Source: Alnus glutinosa (Eukaryota; Streptophyta; Magnoliopsida; Fagales; Betulaceae). Taken from it: a stretch of 64,000 nt of DNA. The notes beneath the pieces are model-generated. The model ran no database searches, was not told the origin of the DNA, and saw only the letters and a list, made by a program, of their open reading frames with translations. This document shows positions 56,405 through 64,000 of the stretch, piece by piece. Both the position numbers and the translations under genes were made by a program. The DNA lies in assembly GCF_958979055.1 (NCBI RefSeq), contig NC_084899.1:25239501-25303500 (forward strand). Direction: 5' to 3'. How positions within the stretch are numbered: position 1 is the first letter of the stretch; each line of letters opens with the position of its first letter.

Positions 56405-58228
56405 ATGTTTAGTTTTAACATGATTTTGGATCATCTTCCCGAGCGCATCAACCAGCTCAATCTCAGTTTCATTGCATCGCTTCTCTGCCTAGCCCTAATA
56501 TTCCTCTTCCTCAGTACCAGGCGTTCACGCAAAGTTTTCTTGTTAGATTTTGCATGTTACAAGCCGCCAGCCACTCAGATGTGCAGCAAAGAAAAGTTCA
56601 TAGATCGCTTCAGGATCTATGGGAGCTCCAACGAGTCCAATCTAGACTTCATGAGGAAGTGTTTGGTGAGATCAGGGCTAGGTGAAAAGACATACATGCC
56701 CTCAACATTGATGAGGGATCCCCCAACTCTGAGCCTAGAAGAGACGAGGAAAGAGGTTGAGTCCGTCATGTTTGGGGCCGTGGATGCGTTGTTGGAAAAG
56801 ACGGGCGTGAATCCTAAGGATATTGGGATAGTCATAGCGACTTGTACTATTCTTAACGTTGAGCCGTCTCTTGCTGACATGATAGTAAACAAGTACAAGC
56901 TTGGAGATCATGTGCTGGTCTACAATTTTACGAGCATGGGTTGCAGTGCTGGACTTCGAGCGATAGGCCTCGCCCAAAGCCTACTCCAGGTTGGTTCAAA
57001 AATTCAAATCTCTCTCTCTCCCCTGTTTCTTTTTTCTTCTTCTTTTGCCTTTAATTTCCGGCAGACTTGTGTTAATATTGTTTTGGTTGTTGTAGCTTGG
57101 TCTAAAAAATCAGGCTTTCGTTTTGACTTTGAAAAACGAGTCAGGGATCAAAGATTTAGTTGATAACTTTTGTATCAGAGTTCTGTACTACTATATATTT
57201 CGATACTTTATTATTTGTCTTTAAAAATTAAATTAACAAGTTAAGAAGAAGAAAAAAAAGCAAATTTAGTCATTTTTTAATGAATATGGTGTCATTTACG
57301 TAAATTGCATGCACCTAGAGCCATATATAACATACAATATACATTAGGGTTGGGTTGGAACTGCATGTTTATTATTATTCAACTCCGTGTTAATTAATAA
57401 CATGTTCATTTGGCCGTACAGGAGCACCATAACACCTATGCCCTCCTGGTCAGCCCAGAGAACACCCAGCAAATGATCTACAGAGGAAACGGAAAGTCCA
57501 AGCTCCTAATGAATTTCCCGCTCCGCGTTGGTGGGGCCGCCGTGCTCCTCTCGAACCGGCCGTCCGATCAGAACAAGGCCAAGTTCCAGCTCCTCCATTC
57601 CGTTCACACCCACACCGCCAGTTCTGACAGTTCATACCAGAGCATATACGAAAGTGAGGATGATGAAGGATTTGGAGGTGTAACCGTCTCCAGAGAGCTC
57701 TTAGCCGTGGCCATCGACGCCGTCGAAACCAACATCCGCGCACTCGGTCCCCTAGTCCTTCCCTTATCTGAAAAATTCCGATACGTGACAAACTTTTTAA
57801 TAAGATATTTCAACATGGCGGATGCGAAACCCTACACACCAAATTTTAAGAAAGCAATAGAGCACGTCTTCCCCCATGTAGGCACAAAGCCTGTGCTGGA
57901 TGAGTTTGAAAAAAACATGGGCTTTAACACGTCCGATGTCGAAGCCTCCAGGATGAACTTGTACAGGTTTGGGAACACGTGTAGTGCCTCTGTTTGGTAT
58001 GCACTGTCGTACGGTGAGGCGAAGGGTAGGATTAAGAAGGGTGACCGTTTGTGGCAGATTGCTTTTGGGTCTGGGTTCAAGTGCAGCAGTGCAGTTTGGA
58101 GAGCATTGAGGAACGTTGATGATCGTGAGGAAAGAAACCCGTGGATCGATGAGATACACGAGTTTCCCGTGGACTTGCGGAACATGAAAAGTTTTGCTGA
58201 GGTTTTTGAACCTGCCAAAAAGATGTGA
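56405..58228 (+). CDS. 3-ketoacyl-CoA synthase, divergent
   Basis: KCS enzymes condense malonyl-CoA with long-chain acyl-CoA, the first step of ER fatty-acid elongation for waxes, sphingolipids and seed oils. The two exons are 56405-56989 and 57422-58228, joined in phase 0, giving 463 residues (short for the family, usually 450-530). One clear hydrophobic segment at about 21-36 replaces the usual pair. The domain contains LDFACYKPP, then the catalytic Cys180 in NFTSMGCSAG, His347 in FPHVGTKPV and Asn380 in YRFGNTCSAS. The C-terminal RLWQIAFGSGFKCSSAVW block is intact. Several usually conserved stretches differ: QQMIYRGN in place of NWYFGN, NFPLRVGG without the usual Cys, and HTHTASSD where RTHKGADD is typical. 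The subfamily is not assigned. Catalytic residues are kept, so activity is plausible. Confidence 0.92.
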
Positions 58229-59382
58229 TCATTAATTTTTATATTGGAAGCACCAGTAAAAAAATAATTTTTTTCAAAAAAAAAAAGAAAGGGATAAGTT
58301 TGGGGGGTTGTTTGTAAACCCAATGAAAAGTGAAAACCAAACAACGGGGGGGTCCCATTCACGACGGAAGAATGATCGAGTTGATTTTTCCCTGCGTGAT
58401 TTAATTAGCTGTACTTTGGAAAAATTGACCATTTGGATTTGTTGATAAAGAAAAGTCAACTGTTTCATTTCAGTGTCTATCTTATAATTGCCTAAGGTTT
58501 CTGTTTTGGTTCAAAATTCAAATCCTTGCTTCTTTTTCATATTTTTTTTCACAGTCAAAAGTACGGACGGTTGCTCCTCAAACTAATCTGGTGCGTACGT
58601 ACGTAAATTAAGTGTTGTCTTGCCTTGTAAAGATCATTAATTAGGTCACATCTCATCCTTATTAATGATATGTTAACTTTATATTCATCTTAGTATTTAT
58701 AGGTACAATCTGTACGAATACTTGGTTCATTTTGAGCTTATTATTTTCAAAATTTAGCCAATTCTTATGGCATTTTATCATATTGATCCCACCTTTAAGA
58801 GAAAAGACATTGCAGCTCAAATTAGTGCCTCATAGTGGGGTTTGCTATCAGAAGTGCGCAGAGACAACTAATTTGTCCCAATATATGTCAATCTTATTGG
58901 CTTAGAACAGATTTTTTTTAAAAAAAATAAATAAATAAATTAGGAAACCAAGTTACTTTCTTTTCTTTTTTTTCTATTTAAATAAACTCTAGAACAAATA
59001 AATGTTAAGAGAAAAAGAGATGAAATAAAAAGCTTTTTTTTTTAATAAAATAATGGTAATTAAGGGAAGCAAAAATGCTACCCTAGATTTAGGGCAGCAC
59101 TTTTGGCCATTAGTTTCTGAAATACCAAAGAAATTTCTTGCAATGAACTGTTTACATATTTTCTCAGCGTTTAAGAAAGATAATAAAATTTAGGGATTAC
59201 TTTGCTAATGCGCGCTCTTAGTTCTAAATGTGGCTAATCAACTTGTGCATCGAGATGATAAGGCCTAGCTAGCCTATGTGCTCCAACAAGGAGCAGTACT
59301 AAATGAGATTTATGTGTCAGGATTTTCCAATGACTTTGGTGGCCGGGACCTGCGAGGTAGAGGTCTGGTAACTTTTAAACCG
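58229..59382. other. 3' flank of the KCS gene
   Basis: The left part should be the KCS 3' untranslated region. The rest is AT-rich, with homopolymers and no coding potential that I can support. Confidence 0.55.
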
Positions 59383-60661
59383 CACTACAAAATATATATA
59401 TATATATATATTTATGAACGGTTTTTTTCTAGATGATTTTTAATACCGTCTAAAAAAAATTTACAGACGATTTTTTCAAAACCGTCTGTAAAAAATTTAT
59501 TATGGACGGTTTTATTAAACCGTCCATAAAATTCCAGACGGTTTTGGATGAAACCGTCTATAAATGTTATTCTTAGAGAATTTTATGGACGGTTTTTACC
59601 AAACCGTCCATAAAATTTCATTTCCAGACGGTTTCATTTAAAACCGTATGGAAATTTTTTTTTCATGCCATATCATCAATCCGTGTGATGTCCCCAAATT
59701 TAACAACATCCATCCAAATTTTTTCCCAACCAAAATCACAACCGCCCATTTCTTTTACAGCCAAAAAAAACATATGTATATAGAAAAATCGATCTGGCCT
59801 GAAACATCACAACCGGCCAGAAACCCTCCCACCCATGGCCACCACTTCTCTTCATTTCAGCGTCAACCTCAGCTCCTCCGAAACCCAAACACACGCACTC
59901 ATGCAAACCCAACAAAGAAAATAGAAAATGGCCTCGCTATCGCTATTCCTATCCCCAAATTTCTAATCCCTAATTTCCTGATACCGAACCATTTTTCTCT
60001 GTCTCTGAGACTGAAACCCCAAGAATCCGAAACCAGAAATGGCCACCACGACCACGAAGAGCGTCAATACAGGCGGAGAGGATCGAGTCTTGGCCACGGC
60101 GCAGCAGATCGTGAAGAGCCTCAATGCGCCGAATGTACCCCAGGGTCCACGCCGCACTTCCCTGGCCCACTCTTCCGGGCCGTCCGCCGCATCCCCACGC
60201 CCCTCCAAGGCCTTTCGACCTCTGCGTGTTCGTCACCGACAGGGACGGTCCCTCCTAGCTCTACCCCAACGATGGCGACGGTCCCTCCTTGGCCCTATCC
60301 CACTGAAACCCCCAAGTAGTGGAACCAAACAAAAAAGGAACCGAACCGTCCAAAGAATTTTCATTATATAATCAATTATACTAATAAAAGGTAAAAGGGA
60401 ACCCCCCCCCAAAAAAAAAAAAAAAAAAGAAAAGAAAGAAAGAAAGAAAGAAAAAAGAAAAAAAAAAGAGTAAATCTGGACGGTTTAGGACCAAACCGTC
60501 CAGAAATTTATTTAGTGACGTTATATCCTAGACGGTTTTTTTTGGACAAAACCGTCTGGAATTCCAGACGGTTTTGTCCAAACCGTCCAGAATTTATTTA
60601 GTGACATTATATCCTAGACGATTTTAAACCGTCCAGAATTTGCTTTTTTTTTTTTGTAGTG
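59383..60661 (+). mobile_element. CACTA element carrying captured gene sequence (Pack-CACTA-like)
   Basis: The element starts CACTACAAAATATATA and ends TTTTTTTTTTTGTAGTG, terminal inverted repeats of the CACTA (En/Spm) type. It is flanked by a 3-bp duplication CCG (59380-59382 and 60662-60664). Both subterminal zones (about 59412-59660 and 60475-60645) are packed with GACGGTTT/AAACCGTC motifs, many arranged as inverted pairs. This is typical of transposase-binding subterminal repeats. No transposase is present. The middle carries GC-richer sequence with gene character (59830-60320). Size is 1279 bp. Confidence 0.88.
60039..60131 (+). pseudogene. Captured EXO70 5' fragment inside the CACTA element
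   Basis: The frame starting at 60039 encodes MATTTTKSVNTGG, then EDRVLATAQQIVKSLNAP. This resembles the N-terminus of plant EXO70 exocyst subunits (EXO70F-like, recalled as GEDRV-ATAQQIVKSLNTPK). Similarity ends after SLNAP; the following residues (VPQGPRRTSLAHSS) belong to something else. A leader-like stretch precedes the ATG, and a separate ATG at 59835 (MATTSLHFSVNLSSSE) may come from another captured gene. The source gene is not in this window. Confidence 0.55.
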
Positions 60662-60719
60662 CCGGGTTGATAAGATCCTTTGTTGAGCTATGTAAACAGT
60701 TCAGTACCCAGATTATTGC

Positions 60720-61170
60720 TGGCCACAAGAGGCGAAGACTGACAAGGCGACAACATACAGTTTGAAAGTATAATGTGATTGTATTACACTTTGAATGAAT
60801 TATTACAATGAGATATATATCTCAATATATACAGAGTCAGTGATAAAGAATAAAAGGAAAATACATATTAATGACAATACATAAAATCATTGGAGTGAAT
60901 CTCCATTGCTGTCAATGAGTAATTGCTAAGTTGCCTTGTAAGGCAGTCTACCCTTGTCTGTGCTTTCCCTATGTACACTTCAAGCTGCGTGGGCTTTCCT
61001 TTGCTTGCATGGTGCATTAGTTGGTTGGTCCTTTTATTGCCTTGCATGCAGCATGATTTGCTGCATGAGCTGGAGCGTGTCTTTCATCATGGTCTGCTGC
61101 TGCATGATCTGCTGGAGGATTCTCTCGGCTAGTTTCCTGGAGTGAAGAGGTGGAGATCATTTCCTTAACA
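60720..61170 (-). repeat. LTR-like region of the copia element
   Basis: On the minus strand a purine tract (TTGAAAGGGAA) is followed at 61170 by TGTTAAGGAAATG, the expected arrangement of polypurine tract and LTR start. Downstream are TATATATTGAGATATATATC and AATAATTCATTC. The LTR end is not precise. No second LTR is seen in the window. Confidence 0.5.
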
Positions 61171-63131
61171 TTCCCTTTCAAGTTGATGGGGAGAGAAGCA
61201 ACCATCAACTTGGCACGAAGGAGGAGAAACCAGGCTTTGGACAGTCCTTTGGTAAAAATGTCTGAGGGTTGAGAGTGAGTAGAAATGTAGCAGGTAATGA
61301 GGTCTTTGTTAAAAATCTTTTCCCGAATAAAGTGATAATCAACCTCTATGTGTTTCGTGCGTGCATGAAACACAAGATTAGAGGAGAGGGAGAGAGCTCC
61401 AAGGTTGTCAACCTATAGGCAGGGAGGTTTTAGTAAAGGCACACAAAGTTCTTGAAATAGAATCCAAAGCCAATACATTTCAGCAACAGCAAGTGCCATG
61501 GAGCGATATTCAGCTTCATTGCTGGATTTGGCCACGACGAATTGCTTCTTGGCTGCCCAAGAGATAAGGCAGGGACCAAGATAGATGCCATTGCCGGTTG
61601 TAGATTTCTTGTCATTTGGGCTCCCTGCCCAATCCGAGTCACAATAGCCACTGAGCTGTAGGGAGCCATGAGAGTAGCGTAGGCCAAAGTTTAGTATTCC
61701 TTTCAAGTAACGGAAGACTTGTTTGCAGCCACCATGTGCACTATGGTAGGGGAGTGAAGGAATTGGCATAACTAGTTGACACTGTAGGCGATGTTAGGAC
61801 GAGTAAGGGTGCAGAACTGCAAAGCCCCTACAATGTGTCGATATGCTGAAGGATCATCTAAAGGATCTCCATCAAACCGGGAGAGTTTCCTAGCAGTGGT
61901 ACAGGGTATGGAGGCAGGCTTCGCACCCTCCATGTGAATCCTGCAAAGGAGGTCATTGACATACTTGCTTTGGGTGAGAAAGAAAGCATGTGGCAGCCGT
62001 GTTGCTTGAATGCCTAGAAAGTAGGACAAAGCCCCCAAGTCTTTGACTACAAAATCACGTTGCAAGTGGCCAATGAGTTCTAGAACTGCAGAGGGAGAAT
62101 TGCTGGAGACAAGTATGTCATCCGCATAGATTAGAACAAAAATATGAACTGACTGGTAATGATACAAGAACAAGGAAGTGTCCATAACAAAGTTGGTGAA
62201 GCCGAGTTCAAGTAATGATTGAGAGAGGCACATAAACCATGCTCGGGGGGGCTTGTTTCAAACCATAAATTGATTTATGTAGAAGGCAGACATAATCAGA
62301 GAAGTGAGGGTCCTCAAACCCTTTAGGTTGTTCCATTAGAACTTCTTCCTCAAGGTAGCCGTGGAGAAAAGCATTAGAAATCTCTAGCTGCCTTATGACC
62401 CAATTGAAATGTGCAGCAAGAGCCAATACTAACCGAATAGTAGCTGGTTTGATGACAAGACTAAAAGTCTCATGAAATTCCACCCCTCCTTCTTGATCAA
62501 ACCCCTTAGCAACAAGTCTGGCCTTGTACCTGTCTATGGTGCCATCAGCCTTTTGTTTCAGTTCAAAAACCCATTTATTCTGAATAACCTTCTTATGGAC
62601 AAGCCTAGGACATAATGTCCAGGTATGATTAGACATTAAGGCATGGAATTCAGCTTTTATAGCATCAAGCCAACATGGGTTCTTCACAGCTTGGTGATAG
62701 GTTCTAGGTTCTGTAGGAAGAGTAATGGATGTGAGAGCCATGAGATGATATTTGGTGGAGGAGTATAGTTTGTAGTTAGGGAAGGGTTTGGAGTGAAGAT
62801 AATTTGTTTAGGACCTAGTAACCATGCGAAGAGGGGGCTGAACAGTAGCTGGAGACATGTCAAGGGACTGTGCTAATGTGGGAGACATGTCAATTGAAGA
62901 AACCGGAGCCATGTTAAGTGCAGAAACTAGAGATATGTCAAGACCGGCAGGGGACACTAGGGTTACTGGTTCAAAAGCAAGAGAAGGTAAAGGGCTCAAA
63001 GGAGGATGTAAGGGAGTGTCTAAATGTGGAGTAGAAGTCTGTGGAGTGGTAGGCACGGAATCCAGAAGAATGGCAAAGGAAGGAGAGGGGGGCTGCAAGG
63101 TTGCAGGACTATCAGTAGAATTTGGTAGCAT
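61017..63131 (-). mobile_element. Ty1/copia polyprotein remnant (RT and RNase H)
   Basis: The minus strand encodes the 3' part of a copia pol. A Ser/Pro/Thr-rich linker (63131-62808) is followed by an RT domain: NKWVFELKQKADGTIDRYKA, RLVAKGFDQEGG, then LEISNAFLHG and the catalytic YADDILV. RNase H follows, with YCDSDWAG, SSNEAEYRSMA and KHIEVDYHFIREKI. The frame shifts near 62220 within RT and again near 61770, and a stop near 61413 breaks RNase H. In the first RT motif Glu stands where Asp is usual (LD-NAFLHG). Gag, protease and integrase are absent. The element is dead and 5'-truncated at about 63131. Confidence 0.88.
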
Positions 63132-64000
63132 TCCAACCGACGATTAAAAATAAAAAATTTTGGTTTTGAAACTTTATCGGTTTTCACAATTACATGGATT
63201 TTTAATATTTGTAACCACTCGCAATAGTATGAGACTTTGTAGAATAGGACTAAGGAGGGTATCGGACCACAAGGATTGGTGGTTGTTTGGTTATGAAATA
63301 TCTAAGACATTTATCCAATTTAATTGAAAAAGATATTTTGATTCAATTTTTATCACTAAATTAACATGAACTAAAAACAATTAAATATGGAGAGATTTAA
63401 GGAAATGAGAAGTATAGGGCATTGATTTCATTCAATCCTCATACGCATGACATATTATGTCTATCTCGGACTTCATTAACATGGATAATACGAGCGTGTA
63501 ATGATTGTCAATCACACGATGACCTCGACATAAAACCACTTTAGTTAAAAGGTAATGATAATCCATCTAATTACACAATAGTGATCCAACTAACATCTAT
63601 ACATGAATGAATAATGCTCCCTAGTATGGACTATAAGACATTTAATAAGCATACATATCTATGGAAAAAGCATAAACCATTTTAGTTTCGCACATATTCT
63701 CCACATAAAATTACACTATAATTGAAAAAGTATCTAAAAGGCATTTTAAACTAAAAGGGTGTGGAGTAATACATGTTCCCTAGCATGATTCATCAAGTTC
63801 ACATAAATTATGTCACAAGGCACCATTACATAACCATCATTCCCTTAATCTAGAAAAATGACATGTTGAGTTCAATCAAGAATCAAAGAATTCTCATAGA
63901 CAAGAGATCCTTCTTTTTAAGATTGAGTTTGTTTTGAAGAACATTCACAAGAGTTTTGCAAACCTCTAGGCTATGTAATTATCACACATGTATAGAAATC
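63132..64000. other. No gene; possible retrotransposon fragment
   Basis: No open frame is supported. The motif GGGTATCGGACCACAAGGAT and later Ile/Thr-poor AT-rich text resemble non-coding parts of Ty3-type retrotransposons recalled from other plants. This is weak. The region is truncated by the window end. Confidence 0.3.

Noticed and set aside
57450..58362. Minus-strand open frames opposite KCS exon 2
   Set aside because: Antisense shadows of a well-supported KCS exon.

Overview
This window is nuclear DNA of a flowering plant, almost certainly a rosid eudicot. The genes have many small exons and GT-AG introns, the intergenic DNA is AT-rich, and plant-specific families are present (chloroplast tryptophan synthase alpha, group C bZIP, 3-ketoacyl-CoA synthase). 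The LINE open reading frames resemble those I recall from Fagales (oak, walnut and hazel relatives). That placement is from memory and is tentative.

Layout. 745-5828 (-): a six-exon bHLH factor of the UNE12/bHLH7 type. 9056-16140 (+): a nine-exon tryptophan synthase alpha subunit. 17031-29029 (+): a six-exon group C bZIP factor. 30019-39903 (-): a thirteen-exon GCN5/HAG1 histone acetyltransferase with bromodomain. 41907-51635 (-): a seventeen-exon membrane-anchored guanylate-binding (GBP) family GTPase. 54898-55161 (+): a truncated BAP31-like gene. 56405-58228 (+): a two-exon, divergent 3-ketoacyl-CoA synthase. 59383-60661: a CACTA element carrying captured gene sequence. About 60700-63131 (-): a decayed Ty1/copia element. 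The last 0.9 kb has no gene. For the five large genes and the KCS I rebuilt every exon; splice phases close and give 294, 315, 422, 559, 602 and 463 residues. These are ordinary neighbours, with no sign of a shared pathway or operon-like logic.

The most striking feature is what sits in the introns. One LINE lineage, recognised by a shared 3' tail ending in TACTTATC plus poly(A), together with related poly(A) insertions, has hit four of these genes about fifteen times. Copies include a half-LINE keeping ORF1 but no ORF2, a GC-rich non-coding copy, 5'-truncated RT fragments, an EN-to-RT internal deletion, and micro-insertions of only 14-32 bases that would be invisible without their 12-19 bp target-site duplications. 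Other notable points are a Pack-CACTA-like capture of an EXO70 5' end, a 7-nt micro-exon, two GC-AG introns in GCN5, a four-level transposon nest, and two MITE families.

I found no tRNA or rRNA gene, CRISPR array or obviously new multi-gene system.
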